Counted from the first letter of the stretch, positions 43,245 to 53,577 are shown. The stretch is DNA of 64,000 bases from an uncultured Cytophagales bacterium (GCA_913057175.1 CAJXNP010000014.1:124001-188000), one strand, 5' to 3'. Notes: generated by a model not told the origin, from the sequence alone. Program-made: numbers and translations.

Positions 43245-46200
43245 ATGAAATGCAATTCTACGGAAAAATTCGTACTGAGAAGACTATTGCATAAAGTATT
43301 CTCATACAGGTGCCAGGTAATATTATTTCTTTTATTATCAACTGCTTTAGAACCAATATTCGCCCAATCAGACTATAAAGGAATTTCGGGAAATGTAAAA
43401 GATACAAATGGCGAACCTTTACCGGGTGTAGCTATTATAATTAAAGAATCAAATTCTGGTACGGTAACTGATATGAATGGCTATTTCTCCCTTGAAGCTA
43501 AACAGGGAGATGTACTAAGTTTTTCTTTTATAGGATATAAATCAAAGGAAGTACAGGTTGATGCTCAGACAAAATATGACCTGGTCCTTGAAGAAGACGT
43601 TACTGCACTGGAAGAGGTGGTTGTTATCGGGTACGGTACCCAGCAAAAAAAGGACATCACCGGTGCTATTGGGAGTGTTTCCAATAAAGATATTGAGTCA
43701 AATACGATTAGCACGGCCGATCAGGCTTTGCAGGGAAAAGTTGCCGGTGTGATGGTAAGCCGAAATTCCTTCGCACCAGGTGGTGGTATATCGGTTAGGG
43801 TCAGAGGGACCTCATCATTAACCGCAGGTGGTCAGCCTCTCTACGTAATTGATGGGGTTCCCATTACCAACGATGCGCAAACAAGTGGACAGAATGACGC
43901 CGGTACTTATGGTGCTCCCCCTAATCCGATGAATTCTATTGATCCTTCTCAAATTCAATCCATTCAGGTATTAAAAGATGCTTCGGCTTCGGCCATATAT
44001 GGTTCGAGAGCTGCAAATGGAGTTGTGTTAATAACTACCAAACGTGGTGAGGAAGGAGGTCATACCATAGATTTTGATACTTCTATCGGTGTTTCGACCA
44101 TCAGCAATGAACTAGATTTTATGACAGGCCAACAATGGGCCGAACAAGCCAATGAAAGAGCTGACCAACTGGGTCAAAGCAGGGTTTACACTGATCAGGA
44201 GGTTCAGGCGTTTGGCGATGGTACAGATTGGCAAGATGAAATTTACAGGAAAGCTTTGTTGCAAAGGTACAACCTTACTTTTTCCGGCGGGAACCAGGGA
44301 TTTCGTTACCTGATCGGACTTAATAAACTGGATCAGGAAGGGATCATTGATGGCACCTACCTGAAAAGATGGGGTACCAATATCAATCTGGATGGAAACA
44401 TAACCGATCGCCTGAAAATTGGCAACAACCTGATGGTAACTTATACGGAAAATAAAATTGTGCCAACCGATACTAAAGGATATGAAGGTGTTTCAAATGT
44501 CATCGACGCTCTTTATGAAGCGCCTCCGACTATTCCTGCCAGAAATGAGGATGGATCGCCGTCATTCCTGGGGGATTATCCTTTTGGTGGTGGAAAAGAA
44601 AATCCATTGACAATGACTGAGAAGTATGATCAGGTAGGTACAACGTTACGGGTTCTCGGAAATATCTTTGCGAATTATACCATCATTGACGGCCTGGATT
44701 TAAATATCCGACTTGGAGCCGATATCAATGATTTCAGATGGCATTCCTATTATCCCATTGGATCTGAAGGTTCAAGTGGTGCTGGCGGAAAAGCCAAGCA
44801 AATTGACGACAGAATTATTAACTGGGTAAATGCCAATACGCTTACGTATCAAAAGGTAGTTGGAAGTCACAATTTTACAGTTTTAGGTGGTTTTACCTAT
44901 CAAAAGGAGTATCGCGAAAATCTTTCAGCCGAGTCATGGGGATTCCCGGGAGATACCTATACTTATCATAATCTCGGTCTGGGATCAAACCCCAGAACTC
45001 CTGATACCTACGCCACTCAATGGGAGCTGATTTCATATTTAGGTAGGTTTAACTATTCATTATTGGATAAATACCTCCTAACCGCTTCACTAAGGGTTGA
45101 TGGTTCATCTAAATTCGGTGATAACAATAAATACGGATACTTCCCATCATTTGCCGCCGCATGGCAGCTTGGCAAAGAAACCTTCATCCAGGATCTGAAT
45201 TTGTTCAGTAATCTAAAATTACGAGCAAGCTTTGGTAAAACAGGAAATGAATCGATTGGTGTTTATCAATCGATTGCCACTGTGAGCACTTCGTTTGGAA
45301 CCAGAAGCTCTTATATTTTCAATGGAAGAGCCGAGCCGATCGCATATCCATCTAAACTGGCCAATCCTGATCTCAGCTGGGAAAAAACGAGTGAGTGGAA
45401 TTTTGGTCTGGATATGGGATTCTTTAAAGACAGATTACAGGTTACGGCAGATTACTATCAAAAGAGTACGACTGACCTTTTGTTAAGTGTGCCTGTTCCC
45501 GCTCAAACCGGATTCGGAAGTGTACTTCAGAATACGGGCTCCCTGGAAAACAAAGGTTTTGAGCTTACTTTAAATGGTGATATTGTAGAGAATGAAGCAT
45601 TTACCTGGTATTCGACCATCAATCTTTCTCTGAATAGAAATAAAGTAACATCTCTTGGAGGAGCTCCATTTGTGTGGGCCGGATGGGTTGGAGGAGGAAA
45701 TGTCAATCCTCATGCTAAAAACACGGTGAAAATTATGCCTGGAGAGCCAATGAGTAAGTTTTTCGGATCAGTGTACGAAGGGATTTGGCAATCACAGGAA
45801 GAAATAGATGAAGTAGGTACGATGCCAGCAGCACGCCCAGGGGATATCAGGTATAAGGATGTAAATGGTGATGGTACCTATGATACTGAGAATGACGATG
45901 TTTATGTAGGAGATGCCAACCCAAACTTCAATTATGGCTTTACGAATAATTTCACCTATAGAAATTTAAACCTTCATGTCTTTATCTATGGTCAGCAGGG
46001 AAACGATATCCTGAACATGGCTACTCAGCAGCTTGCTCTTGATGGCCTGGGTACCTCAGCCAAAAGACTTGACAGATGGACGCCTGATAATCCCGGAGCT
46101 AAATATCCATCAGCCAGCGCCTCAAATCCACAACGAGTCAGTTCATTGTTGATTGAAGATGGTTCCTTTATGCGAATAGGAAATGTGACACTTTCCTATA

Positions 46201-46409
46201 ACCTGCCTCTTGAAAAATTAGGCATGTCAAATGCTTTCAGGTCCTTCCAGATAGGTGTTGCGGCAGACAATCTTGCGGTTTTCACCAAATACACAGGTTA
46301 TGATCCTGAAGTAAATTCTTATGGAAATAGCAATCAAACCAAGGGTATGGACAGATTTGGTTATCCACCATCCAGAACATTCAGGGTGGAACTTAAGCTT
46401 GGTTTTTAA
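43245..46409 (+). CDS. susC: SusC-like TonB-dependent outer-membrane receptor
   Basis: A 1054-residue TonB-linked transporter. A signal peptide covers residues ~1-41 (ending I-F-A-Q), a carboxypeptidase-regulatory-like domain ~45-125, the SusC plug start E-E-V-V-V-I-G-Y-G-T near 127-136, the plug motif L-Y-V-I-D-G-V-P-I, and then a long beta-barrel ending in aromatic F-G-F/L-G-F strands. With SusD it imports oligosaccharides across the outer membrane using TonB energy. It is the first gene after the XRE-cupin regulator and directly precedes susD (21 bases). Substrate follows from downstream enzymes and is not certain. Confidence 0.95.
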   Translation: MKCNSTEKFVLRRLLHKVFSYRCQVILFLLLSTALEPIFAQSDYKGISGNVKDTNGEPLPGVAIIIKESNSGTVTDMNGYFSLEAKQGDVLSFSFIGYKSKEVQVDAQTKYDLVLEEDVTALEEVVVIGYGTQQKKDITGAIGSVSNKDIESNTISTADQALQGKVAGVMVSRNSFAPGGGISVRVRGTSSLTAGGQPLYVIDGVPITNDAQTSGQNDAGTYGAPPNPMNSIDPSQIQSIQVLKDASASAIYGSRAANGVVLITTKRGEEGGHTIDFDTSIGVSTISNELDFMTGQQWAEQANERADQLGQSRVYTDQEVQAFGDGTDWQDEIYRKALLQRYNLTFSGGNQGFRYLIGLNKLDQEGIIDGTYLKRWGTNINLDGNITDRLKIGNNLMVTYTENKIVPTDTKGYEGVSNVIDALYEAPPTIPARNEDGSPSFLGDYPFGGGKENPLTMTEKYDQVGTTLRVLGNIFANYTIIDGLDLNIRLGADINDFRWHSYYPIGSEGSSGAGGKAKQIDDRIINWVNANTLTYQKVVGSHNFTVLGGFTYQKEYRENLSAESWGFPGDTYTYHNLGLGSNPRTPDTYATQWELISYLGRFNYSLLDKYLLTASLRVDGSSKFGDNNKYGYFPSFAAAWQLGKETFIQDLNLFSNLKLRASFGKTGNESIGVYQSIATVSTSFGTRSSYIFNGRAEPIAYPSKLANPDLSWEKTSEWNFGLDMGFFKDRLQVTADYYQKSTTDLLLSVPVPAQTGFGSVLQNTGSLENKGFELTLNGDIVENEAFTWYSTINLSLNRNKVTSLGGAPFVWAGWVGGGNVNPHAKNTVKIMPGEPMSKFFGSVYEGIWQSQEEIDEVGTMPAARPGDIRYKDVNGDGTYDTENDDVYVGDANPNFNYGFTNNFTYRNLNLHVFIYGQQGNDILNMATQQLALDGLGTSAKRLDRWTPDNPGAKYPSASASNPQRVSSLLIEDGSFMRIGNVTLSYNLPLEKLGMSNAFRSFQIGVAADNLAVFTKYTGYDPEVNSYGNSNQTKGMDRFGYPPSRTFRVELKLGF

Positions 46410-46430
46410 TAATTAACAAAAGAAGAAATT

Positions 46431-47996
46431 ATGAATACGATCAATATAAAATTAGGTTATCTGAAGACCTTGATCCCTTTATTAGTTTTGGTTTTTGCCT
46501 TTTCAAATTGCGAGGATGCCCTAAAGGAAGAGCTTTTCAGCAATGTTGATGTAGAAGATTTCTACAGTTCCGAGCAGGAAGCTAACCTGGCTCTGAATGG
46601 GGTGTATGTCCAGCTATGGAATGATGTCTATCGTGATGGACAAATGATCTCGCTCAGTGATGTAGCAGGTGGAATAATGGTAGGTGGTGGCTCTGCTAAT
46701 GGATCGGGGGATCGTTCCGGTATTGACACAGAATGGAACACATTTACCTGGACGGCGGATGCTAACGAACTATTCACAGCTTGGGGTGTTTATTTCGCTG
46801 GAATAAACAGGGTAAATTTCCTCTTAGACGGGATTGCAGAATCGAGTATATCCGATGGCGTTAAAAGTTCTATCAGTGGACAGGCGAAGTTCTTACGAGG
46901 GTTATTCTATTTTCACCTTGTGCGATTTTTTGGAGGAGTTCCTATTTACATAGAGCCGACAAAAGATCTAAGTGCAATTGATAAGCCAAGGAACACGGAA
47001 GACGAAGTCTATGATCAGATAATTAAAGATCTGCAGGAAGCTGCAAGCGAATTGGAGCCATACAACGCTGGCGACCATTCAGCAGGGAGAGCAACTTCGG
47101 CAGCAGCGACTACCTTATTGGCAAAGGTTTATTTGCAAAGAGGGGATTGGCAAAATGCAGCGGCAGAAGCAAAAAAGGTAATGGATATGGACGCTTTTAG
47201 CCTTATGGAGGACTATCAAAACATCAACAGCCCTGATTTCAACAACAATAATGAGATCATTTTCTCCATTCAACATGGTGGTACTTCCAATGAAACATCT
47301 TCATTATTTCAAACAAGAATGATTTACCTTTTTGGACCACCCCAGCAATCGGCAGGGGGAGAGGTTGTTCAGTTTCATCGGTTAAAGGATTTGGTGATTT
47401 TTCAGGCAAGAGGAGATGTCTATGATGAAATTCCTGATACTTATAGAAAGTGGTGTACGGTAAGAAACAGAATGCCCTACTATTATACAGAAGGTTTGAA
47501 TACTTATGTGGATGATACCGTGCAAATGTATGCACCTTTTGTGATCAAATATCATTATTTAAACCAGGAATCAGGGCAGCTAAGAGAAGGGGTTGATTTT
47601 CCGATTCTTAGATATTCCGACGTACTCCTGACCTATGCCGAAGCGATCAATGAAACATCTGGTGGACCAACCGTTGAAGCGTATGAAGCAATTAATTTGG
47701 TACGAAGAAGGGCGCGAGGAGTAGGGACAATGTACGAACAGGATGCAAGTATTTATCCGGATTTAAGTGGCTTGGACCAAACTGCTTTCAGAGAAGCAAT
47801 TTTAGATGAGCGAATGGCAGAATTCATGGGTGAAGGTCATTTTCGTTGGGATTTGATCAGGCATGACGCTTTGGTAAGTTTTGCACAAGGCCATGGTATT
47901 TCAGGAGCTTCGGATAAACATAATTTGTTTCCTATTCCGTCCAGTCAGACGAGTATCAACTTAAATCTGGAACAGAATCCGGGATACACGGAATAG
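46431..47996 (+). CDS. susD: SusD/RagB-like glycan-binding lipoprotein
   Basis: A 521-residue surface lipoprotein. The signal peptide ends in lipobox F-S-N-C (about Cys27). The N-terminal SusD-like part has the usual A-N-L-A-L-N-G-V-Y and F-L-R-G-L-F-Y-F-H-L-V-R-F-F-G-G-V-P segments. The C-terminal RagB/SusD part carries R-Y-S-D-V-L-L-T-Y-A-E-A and L-D-E-R-M-A-E-F-M-G-E-G-H-R/F. It caps the SusC barrel and selects the oligosaccharide. Spacing to susC and to the GH39 genes shows a single operon. Confidence 0.95.
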   Translation: MNTINIKLGYLKTLIPLLVLVFAFSNCEDALKEELFSNVDVEDFYSSEQEANLALNGVYVQLWNDVYRDGQMISLSDVAGGIMVGGGSANGSGDRSGIDTEWNTFTWTADANELFTAWGVYFAGINRVNFLLDGIAESSISDGVKSSISGQAKFLRGLFYFHLVRFFGGVPIYIEPTKDLSAIDKPRNTEDEVYDQIIKDLQEAASELEPYNAGDHSAGRATSAAATTLLAKVYLQRGDWQNAAAEAKKVMDMDAFSLMEDYQNINSPDFNNNNEIIFSIQHGGTSNETSSLFQTRMIYLFGPPQQSAGGEVVQFHRLKDLVIFQARGDVYDEIPDTYRKWCTVRNRMPYYYTEGLNTYVDDTVQMYAPFVIKYHYLNQESGQLREGVDFPILRYSDVLLTYAEAINETSGGPTVEAYEAINLVRRRARGVGTMYEQDASIYPDLSGLDQTAFREAILDERMAEFMGEGHFRWDLIRHDALVSFAQGHGISGASDKHNLFPIPSSQTSINLNLEQNPGYTE

Positions 47997-48033
47997 AGAT
48001 ACAATCACATAAAATTTTTAGCATAAAGTTTAT

Positions 48034-49767
48034 ATGAGATCGATAATCAACAATTTGAAAAAGTCAATCAGAATATTATTAACTCTTTTTATAGTGAATA
48101 TTTCCAATACGGTTGATGGTGTCCCTAATCCGGAGGAGGGAAATGAGGAGGCTGTTGAGATAGAGGTGGATTTCTCAAAAGAAAAGGGACCCATGAGTAC
48201 CATGTGGGCATGGTGGGGCTACGATGAACCCAACTATACCTACATGAAAGATGGAAAAAAGCTATTGACCGAAATATCCCAATTAAGTCCTGTGCCCGTA
48301 TTTGTACGGGCACATAGCTTATTGGTGACGGATGATGGCCCAAGAGCAGCATTAAAATGGGGATCAACCAATGTGTATACGGAAGATGAAGATGGCAATC
48401 CGGTTTATGACTGGACCATTATGGATCAAATTTTTGATACCTACGTTGAGCGCGGCATGAAACCCATGGCTCAAATTGGTTTTATGCCGAAAGCGCTTTC
48501 CAGTAAGCCAGAACCATATCGACACTATTGGAAACCCGGAATACCATATAAAGAGATCTTTACAGGTTGGGCTTACCCACCAAATGATTATGAAAAATGG
48601 GCTGAGCTCGTGTACCAATGGGTTAAGCATTCGGTGGAAAGGTATGGCAAAGAAGAAGTTGAGAGCTGGTACTGGGAAGTATGGAATGAACCAAATGGCG
48701 GATATTGGCAGGGAACCACGAAAGAGTATTGCAAACTGTACGATTATGCAGCTGATGCTGTTAAAAGAGCTCTTCCGACTGCATTAATTGGTGGTCCTGA
48801 AGTGACAGGCCCTGGAGGAGAAAGCGCTTCGGCGTTTTTAAAAGAATTTCTTGATCATGTTGTAAATGAGAAAAGCTATGCAACTGGCAAGGAAGTCCCT
48901 TTGGATTTTATTACCTTTCATGCTAAGGGTAGGCCTGAAGTGATTGATGATGTTGTCCAGATGAATATGGGAAAACAACTAAAAGATATAAACAACGGGT
49001 TTGAAATTGTAGCTTCATACCCCTCTTTAAAACATCTTCCGATTATCATTGGAGAATCGGATCCGGAAGGTTGTGCTGCCTGCTCGGAAGCAGATTACCC
49101 ACACAATGCCTACAGAAATGGAACCATGTATTCCAGTTATACAGCAGCATCTTTTGCACGAAAATATGACCTGGCGGATCAGCATGGGGTTAATTTGCTT
49201 GGTGCTGTCACATGGGGCTTTGAATTTGAAGACCAGGCCTGGTTTGCCGGATTTAGGGACATGTCAACCAATGGAGTTGATAAACCGGTTTTAAATGTAT
49301 TCCGAATGTTTGGAATGATGTCTGGGAACAGGGTTGAAGTAGCAGGTGATCTGGCATACGATGCACAAGAGATAGTCGCAGAAAGCGTTCGAGGGGATCG
49401 TACAGATGTTAATGCTCTTGCATCAAAAGACGAAAATACAGCTTGTGTGATGGTTTGGAATTACCATGACCGAAACGAAAACATCGCAAATCCGGAATCT
49501 TTGAAAATTAACCTCAAGGGTCTGCCATCAGGTCAGGTTTTGCTCGAGCATTTTACGATTGACCAGGAAAACAGCAATTCCTATGCGCTTTGGTTAGAAA
49601 TGGGTTCACCGCAAAATCCAACAAAAGAGCAAATTGCTGAGCTGGAAAAAGCAGGGCAGCTTAAGTTAAAGACCTCGCCAGAGTGGATTGATGTTGCTAA
49701 TGGCCAGACAAATGTTGACCTGATGATTGGACGTCAGGCTGTATCATTTTTAAAATTATCCTGGTAA
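48034..49767 (+). CDS. GH39-like glycoside hydrolase (copy 1)
   Basis: A 577-residue secreted enzyme. The GH39 pattern is clear: V-R-A-H-S near 91-95, F-D-T-Y-V-E-R-G-M-K-P near 134-144, and I-G-F-M-P-K-A-L at ~148-155. The acid/base Glu219 is in W-N-E-P and the nucleophile Glu341 in I-G-E-S-D; the spacing of ~120 residues fits the family. Known GH39 activities include beta-xylosidase and alpha-L-iduronidase. Here the substrate is unknown but should yield the acidic or deoxy sugar handled downstream. The N-terminus looks like an ordinary signal peptide without a lipobox Cys, unlike the tandem copy at 49808. Confidence 0.85.
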   Translation: MRSIINNLKKSIRILLTLFIVNISNTVDGVPNPEEGNEEAVEIEVDFSKEKGPMSTMWAWWGYDEPNYTYMKDGKKLLTEISQLSPVPVFVRAHSLLVTDDGPRAALKWGSTNVYTEDEDGNPVYDWTIMDQIFDTYVERGMKPMAQIGFMPKALSSKPEPYRHYWKPGIPYKEIFTGWAYPPNDYEKWAELVYQWVKHSVERYGKEEVESWYWEVWNEPNGGYWQGTTKEYCKLYDYAADAVKRALPTALIGGPEVTGPGGESASAFLKEFLDHVVNEKSYATGKEVPLDFITFHAKGRPEVIDDVVQMNMGKQLKDINNGFEIVASYPSLKHLPIIIGESDPEGCAACSEADYPHNAYRNGTMYSSYTAASFARKYDLADQHGVNLLGAVTWGFEFEDQAWFAGFRDMSTNGVDKPVLNVFRMFGMMSGNRVEVAGDLAYDAQEIVAESVRGDRTDVNALASKDENTACVMVWNYHDRNENIANPESLKINLKGLPSGQVLLEHFTIDQENSNSYALWLEMGSPQNPTKEQIAELEKAGQLKLKTSPEWIDVANGQTNVDLMIGRQAVSFLKLSW

Positions 49768-49807
49768 TTGAAGAGATTGAAAACTTAAAATTAAAAGAAG
49801 TATTTAT

Positions 49808-51535
49808 ATGAATTTTATTTGTATCACCTTGAAAAAAGTATTCACTTTTACTCTGATCATTTCGATTGTTTTCCTATCCACTCAATGTATTTCCAAATCC
49901 GATGCAGAGGATGACGGAACCACAGACATTCATGTAGATTTCACCAAGGAAAAAGGACCAATGAGCCCGGTTTGGGCATGGTGGGGGTATGATGAGCCCA
50001 ATTACACCTACATGAAAGATGGAAAAAAATTATTGACAGAAATATCGGAATTAAGTCCGGTACCGGTAAATGTAAGGGCTCACAGCTTGCTCGTTACAGA
50101 TGAGGGGCCCAGGGCTGCCTTGAAGTGGGGATCCACAAATGCCTATACGGAAGATGAAAATGGCAATCCTGTTTACGATTGGACGGTATTGGATCAGATT
50201 TTTGATACCTACATTGAGAGAGGAATGAAGCCTTTCGCCCAGATTGGTTTTATGCCAAAGGCACTTTCCAGTAAACCGGAACCTTACAGACATCATTGGA
50301 GACCCGGGGCGGAATACGATGAAATTTTTACCGGATGGGCATACCCGCCAAACGATTACGAGAAATGGGCGGAACTCGTGTATCAATGGGTAATACATTG
50401 TGTTGACAGGTATGGAAAAGAAGAAGTGGAAAGCTGGTATTGGGAGGTTTGGAATGAACCCAATATTGGTTACTGGAGAGGTACCATGGAGGAGTATTTT
50501 AAATTATACGACTATGCTGCGGATGCCGTAAAAAGAGCCTTGCCAACAGCAAAAATAGGAGGGCCTGAAACTACCGGCCCGGGATGGGACAAAGCCGCAG
50601 AATGGCTGAATGCTTTCCTTGAGCATGTGGTAAATGGTAAAAGTGCCGCTACAGGTGGAAAAGTTCCTTTGGATTTCATCACTTTTCATGCGAAAGGTAG
50701 CCCAAAAGTGGTTGACGGCATGGTTCAAATGAATATGGGTGCCCAACTAAATGACATCAATGAAGGATTCAAAATTGTTGCTTCATTCCCTTCATTGAAA
50801 CATCTTCCGATCGTAATAGGAGAATCAGATCCTGAGGGTTGCGCAGCTTGCTCAGAGGCAGATTATCCTCATAATGCATATAGAAACGGCACCATGTATT
50901 CCAGCTATACCGCAGCGTCATTCGCACGAAAATATGATCTTGCAGATCAGCATGGTGTTAATCTGCTTGGGGCTGTGACCTGGGGATTTGAATTTGAAGA
51001 TCAGGCCTGGTATGCAGGTTTCAGGGATATGGCAACCAATGGTGTGGACAAGCCTGTTTTGAATGTTTTCAGAATGTTCGGGATGATGTCTGGTGACAGG
51101 GTAGAAGTGTCAGGTGACTTGTCCTATGATGCCCAGGATATAGTGGAAGGAAGCGTGCGGGGTGATCAAACAGATATCAATGCGCTGGCATCAAAAGATG
51201 AAAATAAAGCAACCGTAATGGTTTGGAATTACCACGACAACAACATCGTTGATGTGGAACCTGAACCTGTGAAAGTGAGTCTGAAGGGACTTCCCAATGG
51301 CCGTGTTTTGATGCAGCATTACAGTGTTGACCAGGAAAACAGCAACTCCTACAACCTATGGCTGGAAATGGGTAAGCCACAAAATCCAACAGAAGAGCAA
51401 TACGCTGAACTGGAAAAAGCAGGGCAACTTAAACTAAAGACCTCTCCTGAATGGATAACCATTGAGAATGGTGAAGCGACAATCGATCTGAAACTGGAAA
51501 GACAGGAAGTGTCATTATTAAAATTCACCTGGTAG
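49808..51535 (+). CDS. GH39-like glycoside hydrolase (copy 2), lipoprotein form
   Basis: A 575-residue tandem paralogue of the preceding gene, highly similar along the whole catalytic region. Acid/base Glu217 and nucleophile Glu339 are conserved in the same motifs. The signal peptide ends S-T-Q-C, a plausible if atypical lipobox (Cys27), so this copy is likely lipid-anchored while copy 1 is not. Differences cluster in the N-terminus and at scattered surface positions. Duplicate enzymes with different anchoring often act on the outside and inside of the outer membrane; this is inference. It is 40 bases after copy 1 and 35 before the dehydratase gene. Confidence 0.85.
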   Translation: MNFICITLKKVFTFTLIISIVFLSTQCISKSDAEDDGTTDIHVDFTKEKGPMSPVWAWWGYDEPNYTYMKDGKKLLTEISELSPVPVNVRAHSLLVTDEGPRAALKWGSTNAYTEDENGNPVYDWTVLDQIFDTYIERGMKPFAQIGFMPKALSSKPEPYRHHWRPGAEYDEIFTGWAYPPNDYEKWAELVYQWVIHCVDRYGKEEVESWYWEVWNEPNIGYWRGTMEEYFKLYDYAADAVKRALPTAKIGGPETTGPGWDKAAEWLNAFLEHVVNGKSAATGGKVPLDFITFHAKGSPKVVDGMVQMNMGAQLNDINEGFKIVASFPSLKHLPIVIGESDPEGCAACSEADYPHNAYRNGTMYSSYTAASFARKYDLADQHGVNLLGAVTWGFEFEDQAWYAGFRDMATNGVDKPVLNVFRMFGMMSGDRVEVSGDLSYDAQDIVEGSVRGDQTDINALASKDENKATVMVWNYHDNNIVDVEPEPVKVSLKGLPNGRVLMQHYSVDQENSNSYNLWLEMGKPQNPTEEQYAELEKAGQLKLKTSPEWITIENGEATIDLKLERQEVSLLKFTW

Positions 51536-51570
51536 AGCAATTAATTCATAATAAACTCAAACTGGAATTA

Positions 51571-52740
51571 ATGAAAATAACGAAAGTAAAAACCAGGCTT
51601 TATCAGTGGACAGGTCCGGTCAAAACGGAGGACACCATTTTTGCAACACCCTTAAGCCCTTTGCCTTTTCAGGATGATTCGCAAGCTCCCTTTCGGTTTG
51701 TTACCTGGCTGGCGGTCGAGATTGAAACAAATGATGGAGTGACCGGTATAGGTAATGCCGGCCTGGCGCCTGATATTACAAAGCAAATTATTGACAACAA
51801 ACTTACCGGACTGCTGATTGGTGAAAATCCACTTAATACCGAATACCTCTATGAAAAGATGTACAGGTCAACAGTGGCCTATGGACGAAAGGGAGTTGCA
51901 CTGGCTGCCATCAGTGCTCTGGACATTGCACTTTGGGATATCAAGGGTAAAGCCATGAATCAGCCTGTTTTCATGCTGATGGGCGGCCGAACCAAGGAAG
52001 CCATTCAAACTTACTACAGCAGACTGTATGTCAGGGATCTTGATAAACTCCAAAAAGAAGCAGAAACCTTCAAAAATCAGGGCTTTAAAGCCATGAAAAT
52101 GAGATGTGGCTATCCGCTAAGAGAAGGACTTGCCGGTATGAAGAAAAACGTTGAAATGATAAAAGTGGTGAGGGAAACCATTGGTGAGGACATTGATCTG
52201 ATGATCGAAGCCTACATGGGATTTGACCTTCCCTATGCCAAAAGATTTCTGAAAATGCTGGAGCCATTTAACATCCGCTGGGTGGAGGAACTTCTGTTAC
52301 CGGACGATATCTATGGATTTGCCGAACTAAGACAACATACAGATATACCGATTTCAGGGGGTGAGCATGAATTCACTCGATTTGGGTTTAACGACCTGTT
52401 AAAGGCAAAGGCACTGGATATATTTCAATTCGACACCAATCGGGTTGGTGGATTTACAGAAGCTCAAAAGATATGTGCGATGGCTTTGCCAAATGGAATT
52501 GAAGTCATTCCACATGGAGGACAAATGCACAATCTTCATGTGGTCATGAGCTCTTTTGCCTGCCCAATGGCTGAGTACTTTCCCAAGACAGAAATTGAAG
52601 TAGGCAATGAAATATTCTGGTATATGTTTGATGGTGAAGCTGTTGCTGAAGACGGTCTGCTTCAATTGGACGATGCCAAGCCGGGAGTTGGCCTGACCCT
52701 AAAAACGGAAGGTCTGGAAAATTTTAATATCATAGAATAG
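51571..52740 (+). CDS. Enolase-superfamily sugar-acid dehydratase, L-rhamnonate dehydratase-like
   Basis: A 389-residue member of the mandelate racemase/muconate lactonising group. From memory it aligns with RhmD at W-T-G-P-V, G-L-x-x-M-K-K-N, Y-G-F-A-E-L-R and S-G-G-E-H-E-F-T-R-F-G-F. Metal ligands would be Glu213, Glu239 and Glu265, with catalytic His315 in V-I-P-H-G-G. Two points differ from RhmD: the first ligand is Glu where RhmD has Asp, and the His of the N-terminal 20s loop appears to be replaced by Phe24. It probably dehydrates an aldonic acid to a 2-keto-3-deoxy acid, but the exact substrate may not be L-rhamnonate. No signal peptide, so cytoplasmic. Confidence 0.8.
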   Translation: MKITKVKTRLYQWTGPVKTEDTIFATPLSPLPFQDDSQAPFRFVTWLAVEIETNDGVTGIGNAGLAPDITKQIIDNKLTGLLIGENPLNTEYLYEKMYRSTVAYGRKGVALAAISALDIALWDIKGKAMNQPVFMLMGGRTKEAIQTYYSRLYVRDLDKLQKEAETFKNQGFKAMKMRCGYPLREGLAGMKKNVEMIKVVRETIGEDIDLMIEAYMGFDLPYAKRFLKMLEPFNIRWVEELLLPDDIYGFAELRQHTDIPISGGEHEFTRFGFNDLLKAKALDIFQFDTNRVGGFTEAQKICAMALPNGIEVIPHGGQMHNLHVVMSSFACPMAEYFPKTEIEVGNEIFWYMFDGEAVAEDGLLQLDDAKPGVGLTLKTEGLENFNIIE

Positions 52741-52753
52741 GAAAAACTAACTA

Positions 52754-53530
52754 ATGGAAATAAGCATTTTAGATTCTTTTAAATTAAATAGTAAAGTCGC
52801 ATTAATCATTGGAGGAAACCGTGGATTGGGTTTGGCTATGGCCAAAGCATTGGCGGAAGCCGGCGCTAAAATTTCGATTGCAGCCAGATGCGAAAATGAA
52901 AATAAAAAAGCTGCTGAATTGATTATAAAGGATTACGGTACAGATTGCATCAGCACTAAATGTGATGTCACATGTGAAACAAGTGTTAAAGAATGTGTTC
53001 AGAATACTGTTAATGCATTTGGTAAAATTGATATTCTGATCAATTCTGCCGGAATTAATATCAGGGGGTCAATTGAAGAGCTTTCAATGGATGACTTCAA
53101 TAAAGTTCAACAGGTCAATGTCACTGGTAGTTGGATAGCGTGCAGGGAGGTTGTTCCCCATATGAAAAAAAATGGTTACGGACGAATTATCAACGTGGGG
53201 TCCATGCTCTCTCTGACTGCCATTCCTGAACGAACTCCCTATGCGACCAGTAAAGGGGCAATATTGCAGCTTACACGATCATTGGCTATTGAGTTGGCGG
53301 GTTCAAACATTAATGTAAATGCTATTCTTCCCGGACCATTTGGGACTGAGCTGAATTTACCATTGATGAATGACCCTAAAAAGTACCAGGAGTTTGTATC
53401 ACGCATCCCTATGAAAAGATGGGGAGAACCTTATGAGATTGGAGGATTGGCCATCTATTTATCAAGTCCGGCCTCCAGCTATGTAACAGGAGCGGGATTA
53501 TCGATAGATGGAGGATGGGTCGCCGAATAG
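52754..53530 (+). CDS. Short-chain dehydrogenase (sugar-acid type)
   Basis: A 258-residue classical SDR. The cofactor motif I-G-G-N-R-G-L-G is at residues 19-26, N-S-A-G at 97-100, and the catalytic Ser150, Tyr163 and Lys167 are in place. It ends with the common S-I-D-G-G-W. It resembles 2-deoxy-D-gluconate 3-dehydrogenase and gluconate 5-dehydrogenase relatives. Between a dehydratase and an FAH-fold enzyme, it would fit the C4 oxidation of a 2-keto-3-deoxy acid in the diketo-hydrolase route. An alternative is oxidation of the free sugar. It starts 13 bases after the dehydratase stop. Confidence 0.85.
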   Translation: MEISILDSFKLNSKVALIIGGNRGLGLAMAKALAEAGAKISIAARCENENKKAAELIIKDYGTDCISTKCDVTCETSVKECVQNTVNAFGKIDILINSAGINIRGSIEELSMDDFNKVQQVNVTGSWIACREVVPHMKKNGYGRIINVGSMLSLTAIPERTPYATSKGAILQLTRSLAIELAGSNINVNAILPGPFGTELNLPLMNDPKKYQEFVSRIPMKRWGEPYEIGGLAIYLSSPASSYVTGAGLSIDGGWVAE

Positions 53531-53577
53531 GTTTCGATCATTAATGTTTTTAAATTCATTTTTAGGATACGATCAAA

